From Anaeromyces robustus (taxonomy: Eukaryota > Neocallimastigomycota > Neocallimastigomycetes > Neocallimastigales > Neocallimastigaceae): a stretch of DNA of 64,000 nucleotides. The notes below the pieces were generated by a model. It saw nothing but the letters and a program-made list of their open reading frames with translations, searched no databases and was not told the DNA's origin. Within the stretch, counting starts at the first letter, position 1. Each line of letters opens with the position of its first letter. The stretch spans positions 152,001 to 216,000 of the forward strand of contig MCFG01000058.1 in assembly GCA_002104895.1 (NCBI GenBank). Reading direction: 5' to 3'. The translations under genes and the position numbers were made by a program. Below are positions 25,533-38,962 of this stretch, in pieces.

Positions 25533-28500
25533 TTATGTTTCTTTGTTATGTTTTTCTCTTAATTTGGTAGCACGATAAAGTAGTAGTTGAATAATAATCA
25601 TATTATGATTAATTATGTTATTATATTTTAATGATTGTTCTAAAATAAATAATAATAAAAAAATTAAAATGAAAAAAAAAAAAAAAAAGTTAATATAACG
25701 TTAATTATTGATATTTAAATAATAAATATTTATATGAAAAATAAATAATCGATTAAAAAAATTAATAATAATAATTATAAATAATTAAAAAGAAAAAATA
25801 TTTACCTGTCATCATTTTAAATAATGTTATACCATCCATAAATTTCTTTTGAAATTCATATTCTGTTATAACATTTGAATTCCTTTTATCAATAATTTTT
25901 TTTAATTGATTTCTTAATGATATCATTTCTCTTGAAAAATCTGTAATTCTTTCAAAAGACATTAAATTATCATCATCATCATTATCATCATCTTCATCAT
26001 CATCTTCTTCTTTTTCTTCTTCTTTTTCTTTTTTTACTTTATCATCATAATCATTATCATCTTCAGAGGTATTACTACTATAAAATTCATTTAAACTTTT
26101 AATTCTTGATTTTCTTTTTCTTATTCCTGAGGAATAATTTATTAGTTTACTTTTTTTTCTTCTATTTCTTACTCTGTCAGATATAGAATCACTCCTTATT
26201 CGTGTTCTTTTATTGTTTCTGTTAGATATATTATAATTTATTATATTTTTAATATCTTCATTTTCTGAATCTTCTTCAGGAGTGTAATCACTAAATTTAT
26301 CATCTGATGAAAAAGAAGAAGAAGAAGAAATTTCAATAATTTCTTCATTTTCTTTATTTGTATTATTAATTGAATTTTCTACTTGTTTATTCATTTCATT
26401 ATTTTCAATATTCATCTTGGATAATTCGTCTTTTATATCTTCCAAAGAAATCTCTTGCTTTTTCATTTCATTATTTTCAATATTCATCTTGGATAATTCG
26501 TCTTTTATATCTTCCAAAGAAATCTCTTGCTTTTTCATTTCATTATTTTCAATATTCATCTTGGTTAATTCGTCTTTTATATCTTCCAAAGAAATCTCTT
26601 GCTTTTTCATATTTCTATTATTAATTCTTTTATTCTTCTTAATCTTCTTATTATTTTTATTATTTTTATCATCATCATCATTATCATCATTATTACCTTT
26701 ATTTTTATTATCATTATTATCAACCTTTTTTTCTTGTTTATTCATTTCATTATTTTCAATATTCATCTTGGATAATTCGTCTTTTTTATTTTCCAAAGAA
26801 ATCTCTTGCTTTTTCATTTCATTATTTTCAATATTCATCTTGGATAATTCGTCTTTTTTATTTTCCAAAGAAATCTCTTGCTTTTTCATTTCATTATTTT
26901 CAATATTCATCTTGGTTAATTCGTCTTTTATATCTTCAAAAGAAATCTCTTGCTTTTTCATATTTCTATTATTAATTCTTTTATTCTTCTTAATCTTCTT
27001 ATTATTTTTATTATTTTTATCATCATCATCATTATCATCATTATTACCTTTATTTTTATTATCATTATTATCAACCTTTTTTTCTTGTTTATTCATTTCA
27101 TTATTTTCAATATTCATCTTGGATAATTCGTCTTTTTTATTTTCCAAAGAAATCACTTGCTTTTTCATTTCATTATTTTCAATATTCATCTTGGTTAATT
27201 CGTCTTTTATATCTTCAAAAGAAATCTCTTGCTTTTTCATATTTCTATTATTAATTCTTTTATTCTTCTTAATCTTCTTATTATTTTTATTATCATCATT
27301 ATTATCATCATTATTATCTTTATTTTTATTATCATTATTATCAACCTTTTTTTCTTCTTTTTTATTAGTTTTTAAATTATTTTTAATTATTTTCTTTTCT
27401 AATTCTTGAATATTTAAATTAACAATATCCAATATATTTTCTATTCTATCTTTATCATTTCTTTCAATATTTAATAACTTTTCTTCTTTTTCTTTTCCCT
27501 TTTCATTCTCTTTTTCGACATCTTTTTCAATCTTCTTTTCAACTTCTTTTTCAACAATAATTACCTTTCTCTTCTCATCTTCTTTTTCAATATCCATTAC
27601 CTTTCTTTTTTCATCCTCTTTTTCAATATCTATTACCTTTTTCTTTTCATTCTCTTTTTCAATATCCATTACCTTTCTTTTTTCGTCCTCTTTTTCAATA
27701 TCCATTTTATTTTTATTTTCAACCACTTTTTCAATATTCATTTTATCTTTATTTTCAACTTCTTTTTCAACATTTATTGTCTTTTTCTTTTCATCCTTTT
27801 TTTCAATATCCATTTTATCTCTATTTTCAATTTCTTTTTCAATATTATTTTTATATTTATTTTCTACTTTTTTTTCAATATTTTTTTCCTTTTTATTTTC
27901 ATCTTCTTTTTCTACATTTATTGTTTTTTTATCTTCATCTTCTTTTTCAATATTTTTTTCTTTTTTATTTTCATCTTCTTTCTCAGTATCCATTTTATCT
28001 ATAATTTTAACTTCTTTTTCAGTATCCACTTTATTATCTATATTTTCAACTTCTTTTTCAATATTTATTTTATCTTTATTTTCATCTTCTTTTTCAATAT
28101 TCAATTCTTTTCTCTTTTCATTCTTTTTTTCATTATTTTTTTCCTTTTTATTTTCATCTTTTTTTTCAATATTTATTTTATCTTTATTTTCAACATCTTT
28201 TCCAACATTCATTGTCTTTCGATTTTCATTCTTTTTTTTAATATTTTTTTCTTTTTTATTTTCATCTTCTTTTTCAATTTCCATTTTATCTTTATTTTCA
28301 ACTTCTTTTTCAACATTTATTGTCTTTTTCTTTTCATCTTCTTTTTCAATAATAATCGCATTATTTTTTTCATCTATATTTGTCTTTTTTTCTTTCTTTT
28401 CTTTTTCAACATTCATTGCCTTTTTCTTTTCATCCTCTTTTTCAATTTCCATTGTATCTTTATTTTCAACATTCATTGTTTTTCTCTTTTCATCTTCTTT

Positions 28501-31500
28501 TTCAATATCCATTTTATCTTTATTCTCAACATTCATTGCCTTTTTCTTTTCATCCTCTTTTTCAACAATAATCGCATTACTTTTTTCATCAACATTTTCA
28601 ATTTCCATTGTATCTTTATTTTCAACATTCATTGTTTTTTTATTTCCAATATTCATTGTTTTTCTCTTTTCATCCTCTTTTTCAATATCTATTTTATCTT
28701 TATTTTCAACATTCATTATTTTTCTCTTTTCATTTTCTTTTTCAATATTCATTTTATCTTTATTTTCAACATTCATTATTTTTCTCTTTTCATTTTCTTT
28801 TTCAATACTCATTTTATCTTTATTTTCAACATTCATTGATTTTCTCTTTTTATCTTCTTTTTCAATATCCATTTTATCTTTATTCTCAACATTCAATGTT
28901 TTTATTTTTTCATCCTTTTTTTCAACATTTTTTTCTTTACTATTTTTAACTTCTTTTTCAATATCTATTTTATCTTTATTCTCAACTTCTTTTACAATAT
29001 CTATTTTATCTTTATTTTCAATTTCTTTTACAATTTCTATTTTATTTTTATTTTCAACTTCTTCTTCAATAATCAATGATTTTCTCTTTTCATTCTTTTT
29101 TTCAACATTTTTTTCTTTACTATTTTCAACTTCTTTTTCGACAATAATCTCATTTCTCTTTTCAACTTCTTTTTCAATATTCATTGTTATTTGCTTTTCA
29201 TCCTCTTTTTCAACATTTATTGTTATTTTCTTTTCATCCTCTTTTTCAACATTCACTGTTTTTTTCTTTTCATCCTCGTTTTCAATATCCATTTTATCTT
29301 TATTTTCAACATCTTCTTCAACAATCATTGATTTTTTTTTTTCATCTTTTTTATTAACATTTCTTTTTTTTCTCCTTTCATTCTTTTTTTCAACATTTTT
29401 CTCTTTACTATTTTCAACTTCTTTTTCGACAATAATCTCATTTCTCTTTTCAACTTCTTTTTCAATATCTATTTTATCTTTATTTTCATCTTCTTTTACA
29501 ATATCCATTTTATCTTTATTTTCAACATCTTCTTCAACAATCATTGATTTTTTCTTTTCATCCTTTTTATTAACATTTCTTTTTTTTCTCCTTTCATTCT
29601 TTTTTTCAACATTTTTTTCCTTACTATTTTCATCCTCTTTTTCAACATTCATTGTTTTTTTCTTTTCATCCTTTTTATTAACATTTCTTTTTTTTCTCTT
29701 TTCATTCTTTTTTTCAACATTTTTTTCTTTACTATTTTCAATTTCTTTTTCAACAATAATCTCATTTCTCTTTTCATCCTCTTTTTCAACAATAATTGCA
29801 TTTCTCTTTTCATCCTCTTTTTCAACAATAATTGCATTTCTCTTTTCATCCTTTTTTTCAATACTTATTTCATCCCTTTTGTTGTCTTTTTCAATATTTT
29901 GTTTTTCCTTATTTTCAATATCTATTTTATCTACTTTTTCATCTTCTTTTTCAATATTTTGATTTTCCTTTTCCTTTTCCTTATTTTCAATATCCATTTT
30001 ATTTACTTTTTCATCTTCTTTTCTAATATACAATACTTCTAATTTTTCCTCTGTTTCCTTTTCTTTTCCGTCTTCTTTTTCAATATTCATTTGGTTTCTT
30101 TCTTCATTTTCTTTTTCAATATTCATATCCTTTTTTTTTCTGTTCTCCTTTTCGGTATTCATTACTATTATTTCTGTACTTTCTTTTTTAATATTTTGTT
30201 CTTTTGTTTCTGTAACAATATCCTCTTTTGTTTTATCTTTTTGTTTTTCAATATTTTCTTTTTCTTTTTTCTTATTTTTATTATTCGTAGTTTTTCTTTT
30301 TTTTGGTTCTTTTTCAATGTTATGCATATCCTTTTTCTTATCTTCAATATTAATTTCATCTCTTTTTTCAATTTCATTTTCAACATTCATTATATCTCTT
30401 TTTTCAATTTCATTTTCAACATTCATTATATCTCTTTTTTCATTTTCATTTTCAATATTCATCATATCTTTTTTTACAATTTCATTTTCAATAATCATTT
30501 TGTCTCTTATATTATCTTTTTTTTTAATATTCAACATTTCTTCTTTTTTATTTTCAATATGCATGATCTCCTTTTTTTCATTGTCTTTTTCAATTTTTTC
30601 TTTTTCTTTTTCTTTTTCTTTTTTTTTAATAGTTACTTCCTTTCTTTTTCTAGTTTTTTTAACAATATCCTTTTTATCTTCTTTTACAGTTTCTTTTTCA
30701 ATATCCATGGCCTCTTTTATTTCATTTTCTTTTTCAATATTTATATTCTTTATTTTTTCATTATCTTTTTCAATATTTATATTCTTTATTTTTTCATTAT
30801 CTTTTTCAATATTTATATTCTTTATTTTTTCATTATCTTTTTCAATATTTATATTCTTTATTTTTTCATTATCTTTTTCAATATTTATATTCTTTATTTT
30901 TTCATTATCTTTTTCAATATTTATATTCTTTATTTTTTCATTATCTTTTTCAATATTTATATTCTTTATTTTTTCATTATCTTTTTCAATATTTATATTC
31001 TTTATTTTTTCATTATCTTTTTCAATATTTATATTCTTTATTTTTTCATTATCTTTTTCAATATTTATATTCTTTATTTTTTCATTGTCTTTTTCAATAT
31101 TTATATTCTTTATTTTTTCATTATCTTTTTCAATATTTATATTCTTTATTTTTTCATTATCTTTTTCAATATTCATTTTCTTTCCTTTTTCATTATTTTT
31201 TTTAGTATTTAACTTTCTTTTTCCTTTTTCTTTAATATCCGTTTTTGTTCTTTCTTCAACATTTTCATCAACAATTATATTATCTATTTTTTCATTACCC
31301 TTTTCAATATTAAGTTTTACTTGTTGTTCATTTCCTTTTTCAATATTTAGTTTTTCTTGTTGTTCATTTCCTTTTTCAATATTTAGTTTTTCTTGTTGTT
31401 CATCTGTAATTTCTTCATTTTCTTTACTATCTATTTTCTTTCTTCTTCCATTCGTTTTCCTTCTTTTTTTAACTTTTTCATCAACAATTATATTATCTAT

Positions 31501-34054
31501 TTCTTCATTTCCTTTTTCAATATTAAGTTTTTCTTGTTGTTCATCTGTAATTTCTTTATTTTCTTTACTATCTATTTTCTTTCTTCTTCCTTTTGCTTTA
31601 ATATCCGTTTTCCTTCTTTTTTTAACTTTTTCATCAACAATTGTATTATCTATTTCTTCATTTCCTTTTTCAATATTAAGTTTTTTTTGTTGTTCATCTG
31701 TAATTTCTTCATTTTCTTTATTATCTATTTTCTTTCTTCTTCCATTCGTTTTCCTTCTTTTTTTAACTTTTTCATCAACAATTATATTATCTATTTTTTC
31801 ATTTCCTTTTTGAATATTAAAATTTTCTTGTTGTTGTTCATCTGTAATTTCTTCATTTTCTTTACTATCTATTTTCTTTCTTTTTCTTTTTTCTTTAATA
31901 TCCGTTTTTTTTCTTTCTTCAACTTTTTTATCAACAATTATATTATCTATTTTTTCATTTCCCTTTTCAATATTAAGTTTTTCTTGTTGTTTATTTCCTT
32001 TTTCAATATTAAGTTTTTCTTGTTGTTTATTTCCTTTTTCAATATTAAGTTTTTCTTGTTGTTTATTTCCTTTTTCAATATTAAGTTTTTCTTGTTGTTC
32101 ATTTCCTTTTTCAATATTAAGTTTTTCTTGTTGTTCATTTCCTTTTTCAATATTAAGTTTTTCTTGTTGTTCATTTCCTTTTTCAATATTAAGTTTTTCT
32201 TGTTGTTCATCTATAATTTCTTCATTTTCTTTTCTAATATTTGATTCAATTTTTTCTTTTTCTTCAATATTTATTTCTTTTATATTCTCATCTTTTTTAT
32301 TTATATCATTCTTCATATTTATTCTTTCATTATTTATATATTTTATCAATGTTTCTAAATTATTAATACTAATATAAGACATTTCTATAAAATTAGAAGC
32401 TATATTTTCAATTTGATTTAACCCCATCCGTATATCTTGTAATTTTGAAACATTGTTTATAGATAAATTATTAACTTCATTAGATATCTTAGTTTTTTTA
32501 TTTATCAATTCATTATTATTATTATTATTATTATTAGTATTAGTATTAGTATTAGTATTAGTATTAGTATTAGTATCTTTATTTTGATTTTTAATCATAT
32601 TATTAAAATTGTGAATAAAAGGTATCATTTCATTATCAGAAGATTTTTTATTCATTGAAAAAAAAACTTTATTTTTAGATGAATTAGAAGAAGGTTTAAT
32701 GTATGCAGAATCATTTTCAAATGATTTTGAATTTGTAGTTATATTAATATTATTTTCATTATTTAAAGTAGGTAAAGATTTATTTTCTAATAAATTTGAA
32801 TTATTACCAATTGAAGCTCTATTATTATTAATATTTGATTTATTTGTATTAATTTTTAATAAATTATCAATTTCCATATCATCATTATCATTTTCATTCA
32901 TACTATCACTATCACTATCACTATCAATGATTATATAATCTATTATTTTATTTCCAGATTCATTATTTTTATTAATATTTGAATTTGACACATTTTCGGA
33001 TATTAATGAATCTTTATTTTTTGGTTCAATATGACCTAATGAATTATTCCTAATTGGTCTTGAAGTATTTTTATTTTTATTTGTTTTTTCATGATTTGAT
33101 TCCACTATTTTATCATCTTCAATTTCAATTGTAATAATTTCTGATGATGATGACAATGATGATTTTTTCTTATTTTTATTATTTAAATTTTTATTTTTAG
33201 CATTTGATTTTTCTTTTAATGATTTTTTTTCATTTATATTTACTACACCTCTTTTTTTAGTTCCAAAATTATTAATTTCAAACGAATTTGCTTTAAATTG
33301 AGAGTTGTATTCATTAATATCTATCGTATCTGATGAATCATTTGAGTCACTTGAATTATTTGGATCATTTGATTTATCTAAAGAGGCTATTAAATTATTA
33401 AGTGAATACTTATTTTTATTATTTAATTTTTTTCCTTTTGAAATTGCTGTTGTTTTATTAATTTCAATATTTTTATTCTTATTACTTTCAAAAGGTGTTT
33501 CATTTGATGACGATGAAATATCAGTTATTTCAATTATATCTTCTAAATTTGATTTCAATATATTTTCATCTCTTGTTGCTTTATTTTTCAAATTATTTGA
33601 TTTATTATAATTTTTTTTCTCTTTTTCCTTTCCTTTTTCCTTTCTTTTTTCCTTTTCCTTTTCTTTTTCTTTGTCTTTTTCCTTACCTTTTTTATTTCTT
33701 CTCCTTCTACGTGGTACTTTATCTGATAAAATGTAACCTTCAATCATAGCATGATTATCACTTTTCATTTGACCTTCTCCACCAAAAAGTCCATGAAATA
33801 TTATAAAATTATCATAATAATAGACATATGGATTATAATAAATATTGGATTTCATAAATAATTTTTGTTGAAATAATAAATACATATATTGTAAAAATTG
33901 TAATTTATTGTATTTTCCAATTATTTCAAATTCTCCTATATCATCTATTTTTGTTTTAATTAAATATGAAAATACGTCTAATAATGGTATAGATAGATTC
34001 ATACATGAATTATCATCATCATTATTATTATTATCATCAACATCATTATTATTT

Positions 34055-34085
<31 letters not shown>

Positions 34086-36588
34086 CAACATCATTATTAT
34101 CTTTATTATTATTACCATTACCATTATCATTATTATTATCATTATTATTATCATTATTATTATCATTATTATTATCATTATTATTATCATCTTTTATAAT
34201 CATATTATTATGAATATTAATATTTGGTTCATCAAATTGATTATATTTCTTCTTTTTAAATTCTTCTAATTTATATTCTATAATGTATTTTATAACTTCT
34301 AATTGCGTTATACCTTTTAGTGCTAAAAATTTTACTGAATTAACTGTTTCGATATTGGTAATAAACTTATCTATTTCTTTTTTTTTATTATATATTTCTA
34401 ATGGCATTTCAATATCATTATTAAGATCATTATCTATTTTTTTCTCTCTTTCTATAATTATTTGTTGAATTTTTTCAAGAATATCTTCTCTTACAATTTG
34501 GTTAATTAGGAAATAATATAACTTTACCATTTCAATAAACACATCATTAATACAGGATATATTTTTAAAACATGATATTTCGGGTAATATTTCTTCTGGG
34601 TCAATAGTTATATCACAAAAATTAATACATAATTCAACAACATTAATATTCTCTTTAAGCTCTACATTTTCATTTACATTTGTATATATATCAACTACAT
34701 TAGTTGTAAATTCATTTGTTTGTTGATCAGTTACAATATTTTCGTTGACGCTTTTTTTTCGCCTTTTATTCGAAGAATTTTTAAAATATGTTTCAGCTTT
34801 TCTTTTATTATTATTATCTAATATTTCTTCTTCATTAATTTTATTATTATTATCTAATACTTCTTCTTCATTAATTTTATTATTATTATCTAATATTTCT
34901 TCTTCATTAATTTTATTATTATCATCTAATATTTCTTCTTCATTAATTTTATTATTATCATCTAATATTTCTTCTTCATTAATTTTATTATTATCATCTA
35001 ATATTTCTTCTTCATTAATTTTATTATTATCATCTAATATTTCTTCTTCATTAATTTTATTATTATCATCTAATATTTCTTCTTCATTAATTTTATTATT
35101 ATTATCTAATGTTTTTTCTTCATTAATTTTATTATTACCATCTAATATTTCTTCATTAATTTTATTATTATTATTATATAATAATTCTTGTTCATTACTT
35201 TTATTATTATTATCTGATAATTCTTGTTCATTACTTTTATTATTATTATCTAATATTTCTTCTTCATTAATTTTATTATTATTATCTAATATTTCTTCTT
35301 CATTAATTTTATTATTATTATTATATAATAATTCTTGTTCATTACTTTTATTATTATTATCTAATATTTCTTCTTCATTAATTTTATTATTATTATCTGA
35401 TATTTCTTCTTCATTAATTTTATTATTATTATCTGATATTTCTTCTTCAGTACTTTTATTATTATTATTATATAATAATTCTTCTTCATTACTTTTATTA
35501 TTATTATCTAATATTTCTACTTCATTACTTTTATTATTATTATCTAATATTTCTTCTTCATTAATTTTATTATTATTATTATCTAATATTTCTTCTTCAT
35601 AACTTCTATTATTATTATCTAATATTTCTTCTTCATGATATTCATTATCACTATCATCTACAGTTAAATCAATAAGAATTGATTCTTTTATATATTAATA
35701 TAAAAATATATTATAATAAAAAATGTTATTTATATAAATATAAATAAAAGTAAATATTAAGTATATAAAAATTATTTATAATAAAAATTTTTAAATTTAA
35801 AATACCTTTATATTTAATAGGTTTTTTATAATAGCTATTGGAACCATTAATTCTTTGTAAACTATTATTGGTTCTATTTAGATTAAGAGTATTAATATAT
35901 GGATATGAAAATCCATTATTTACATAATTAATTTTATTATTATCAAAAATATTAGAAGATAATAATGGATTTTCATTAATAGAATAAAAATTATGATCAA
36001 AATTATTTTGTAGTATCAAATTATTAGTGAATGTATTATTGGTATGATTATATGTATTAATAGTACTATGAAAATCGATATTATTAGTAATATCTTTAGA
36101 GGTATCTGTTAAGTCTATACTAATAATGTTATTTTCTCTATTAATATTGTTAATATTTTTACTGATATTTTTATCTTTTCTATGATTATATTTATCTCTT
36201 TTTCTAATTTTTTTTTCAATTCTATTCTTTTTTTCATGTTTATGTTTTTTCTTATGCTTAAGCTTCTTCTTTTTATTATTAGTCTCATCATTATTATTTT
36301 GATTATTATTTTCATTGCTATTATTATTATTGTTGTTGTTATTATTATCTCCATTGTTATTATTATTACTATAATTATCATTATTACTGTTGTTGCTATT
36401 ATTTTCTCCATTGTTATTATTACCATTGCTATAATTATCATTATTATTATAAGAGTTATAGTCATTAATGTTATTGTTTTCGTTGCTGTTTTGGTTGTTG
36501 TTATTGTTTATATTATTTTCGTTATAATTATTATCACTATTATTATTAGATGTAGTAATAAAATAGCATTTACGATAATCATAATTAA

Positions 36589-36631
<43 letters not shown>

Positions 36632-38051
36632 ATTATCTTTACGGGTATATAGATAGATGTTATCATCTTCTTGATTTTTAATAATCTTATTAGATTTGAT
36701 ACTAATAATTAAACTTACATCATTTAATAATACTTGGGTATATATAATTCTGTTAGAATTATTATAAATGTGAAAATTATTTAAAATATCATTTTTTTCA
36801 ATATCTTTAAAATATATTGAATTTAAATAGTTAATAGAGTTAAATACTTGTCTTATATTACAAATATAAATTCTTATACATCGATTATTATAATTATTTT
36901 GTTCATAACTTATATAATAAAAACAATTATAATTATTATTATTATTATATATATTATCATCTTTACTATTATCACTATCGTTTCTATTAATATGGTTATT
37001 ACTATTATTGTTGTTGTTATTGTTTAAAAATTTATAATTATTATTGATTATATTTATTTTTAATTTATTAACTTCATTTTTTAAATGATATTGAAATATT
37101 TTCCAAAATATGATGTTTTTATAAATAGTTATTATATAGTAATAACAATATTTAAATAGATAAATATTAAAACTTTCAAATGAATCAATAATTTCTTTTT
37201 TATTTGAAAATATTATCGAACATTTTTGATATTCATAATATAAATTTAAATATTCATTAATTAATAATCCATTATGAAAATTTTTATCCATTTCATTTTT
37301 GAATAATTTTATGCTATAAAAATAATATGACAAAAGTAAAGGTCTAATATTGATATTTGGTTTATTATAACCTTTATAAAAACTGAATGGAAAAAGGTTA
37401 AGTAATTCAAAAAAATATATAGGATATATCTTTAAAGCATTATATAGATAGAAAATACAATATAAAAAGTTAATAGAAATGATTTTAAGAATATAACCAA
37501 GGTACAATGATATTAAAATATATTTAGATATATTTATTAATTGAATTCTTTCTTCCAATTGTTCTATAATATACAATATAAAATATAAAAATATTATTTA
37601 TTAGATATAATAAATGAAAATAATATATATTAAAATAAAAAGTACAAATATTTCATTTATAATATACGTCAATAAAAATAATAGATTCATTATATTAATA
37701 ATTATTAAAGAATAGAAAATTTATAAAAATATGATGATTTATGATGATATATATAAAATGTATGACATTTTTAATTTTATATATTAATAAAAATATTTAA
37801 TAACAATAAAATAGTAAAAAATAAAATTTCAATAAATTTATAAAATCATGAATAAAATAATAATAATAATATAAATTCCTTTTTAAATTTTAAATATACT
37901 CACTCGTGCAATCAATTATTCTCTCCATTATAATAATTTCATTATTTATAGAGAAATTATAATTTTTCTTAAATGCAATTTGATTTCCATTTTCAATAAA
38001 ATTTTTATTTATTTTTACATCACTATTATATAATAACAAAGAAGTAGGCAT
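25533..38051 (-). CDS. giant low-complexity nuclear-type protein with SUMO-interaction-like motifs (~3,963 residues)
   Basis: I join four exons: 38051-37904, 37563-35806, 35684-25806 and 25639-25533. Every junction is GT-AG and in phase (split codons AAA, GAA, GAA), and they sum to 3,964 codons. Parts: an unrecognised N-terminal globular region (about 1-250); Asn-rich tracts and a Lys/His-rich basic stretch (to 635); a 12-residue array NEEEILDNNNKI (about 650-925); a second unrecognised globular block (about 960-1300) ending in PRRRRRNKKGK, a likely nuclear signal; then about 2,400 residues of Lys/Glu-rich repeats with the core NIEKE(D/N)E. At least six hydrophobic-acidic motifs resemble SUMO-interaction motifs, including ILIDLTVDDSD, IISIDLTD, IIIDSDSDSD and IIEISSSSSFSSDD. 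The last 75 residues are helical (LRNQLKKIIDKR...YEFQKKFMDGITLF) and weakly recall the C-terminal half of a bromodomain. A nuclear scaffold is inferred; no enzyme domain is seen. Confidence 0.8.
26385..27360 (-). repeat. ~300-bp tandem duplications in the giant gene
   Basis: Three copies of a block encode KKVDNNDNKNKGNNDDN, then the NNKKIKKNKRINNRNMKKQ segment, then one to three units of the 21-residue MKKQEISLEDIKDELSKMNIENNE type. They are nearly identical at DNA level, so the expansion is recent. Confidence 0.85.
30735..31175 (-). repeat. 36-bp tandem array (~12 copies) in the giant gene
   Basis: About twelve nearly identical 36-bp units encode EKDNEKIKNINI. Only single-base differences are seen (e.g. 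at 31087), which implies recent expansion or homogenisation. Confidence 0.9.
31960..32210 (-). repeat. 36-bp tandem array (7 copies) in the giant gene
   Basis: Units encode NEQQEKLNIEKG (or NKQQEKLNIEKG). The 12-residue period is the same as in the arrays at 30735-31175 and 34803-35640. Confidence 0.9.
32525..32578 (-). repeat. ATT/ATTAGT microsatellite in coding sequence
   Basis: It encodes an Asn run followed by Thr-Asn dipeptides (NTNTNTNT) inside the giant protein. Confidence 0.9.
34803..35640 (-). repeat. 36-bp tandem array (~23 units) encoding NEEEILDNNNKI
   Basis: The acidic 12-residue unit NEEEILDNNNKI varies to NEQELSDNNNKS and NEQELLYNNNNK. It is in frame with the long downstream frame and lies at the start of exon 3. 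Confidence 0.9.
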
Positions 38052-38088
38052 ATTTCAATTCATCTATATATAACTTTCTTTTTCTTTT

Positions 38089-38149
<61 letters not shown>

Positions 38150-38962
38150 GTTACTTAATAATTAATATATAATTCTTTTCACTGAATTTTCAAGATTTAC
38201 AATTTGATTAAATTTTTTATTAAATGAAATCTCAAAAATATTATTACTTCTTTCCAGACTAAATAAATTATAATAAAAATATATATATATAAATTTTCAT
38301 TATAATTTTTTATATATCATTTCTAATAGTTTTTAAATACTTTTATACACTTTAATAACACTATTAACAAAAAAAAAATAAATAAATAAATAATAAGTAA
38401 TAAGATATATTTAAAATATTAATCAATTAAATAGTACATTATTCATAAAATTAGTAATAAATAATATAAATTAATAAATTAAGTAAATAAAGTATAAATA
38501 AAATATATTTAAGCAAAAATAATAAATAGATATAAAAAAATAAATAATAGAACGTAAAAGAAAAAAAAAAATTAAAATAAAATAAAAATATATAATTATA
38601 CGTTATTCGAATTTCAAAATGATTCTATTTGATTCTTATTAAAAAAAAAAAAAATTATTTTTGAAAAATATTAATAATTTTTTTAAACAAATCACAAATC
38701 ATTTTATGACAAATTTTTTATAAAAATTAATAATAAATTATTACTAATTATTAATTCTTTATTAATAAATTTTATTTTATATTAATTATATTTGACAAGT
38801 TTAGTAATATAAAATTAAAAAAAAAAATTTTTTTAATTTATTAATTGAAAATAGTATAAATAGAATAAAAATCCGTTTATTATATTTTTATATTTAAAAT
38901 AAAAATTATATAAAAAATTCGAAAAATATATATTAATATATAAAATAATTAATAATATAAAA
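38052..38962. promoter_or_regulatory. divergent intergenic region with a 58-T homopolymer
   Basis: This is the shared upstream region of the giant gene (-, ATG at 38051) and the rhomboid gene (+, ATG at 38963). A pure T run of 58 bases lies at 38091-38148, only 40 bp upstream of the giant gene's ATG, so it reads as poly-A in that gene's leader or core promoter. Long dA:dT tracts exclude nucleosomes in fungi generally; any role here is inferred. Confidence 0.55.

Noticed and set aside
30735-31175. CRISPR-like regular array
   Set aside because: It is a gap-free 36-bp tandem repeat inside a coding sequence with no spacers.
26370-32244. Long plus-strand open frames rich in Phe/Ile/Ser opposite the giant gene
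   Set aside because: They are antisense shadows of Lys/Glu/Asn repeats; the minus frame has the in-phase introns and motifs.
34745-35602. 285-codon plus-strand Leu/Ser-rich frame
   Set aside because: Antisense of the NEEEILDNNNKI array, which is in frame with the giant minus-strand gene.
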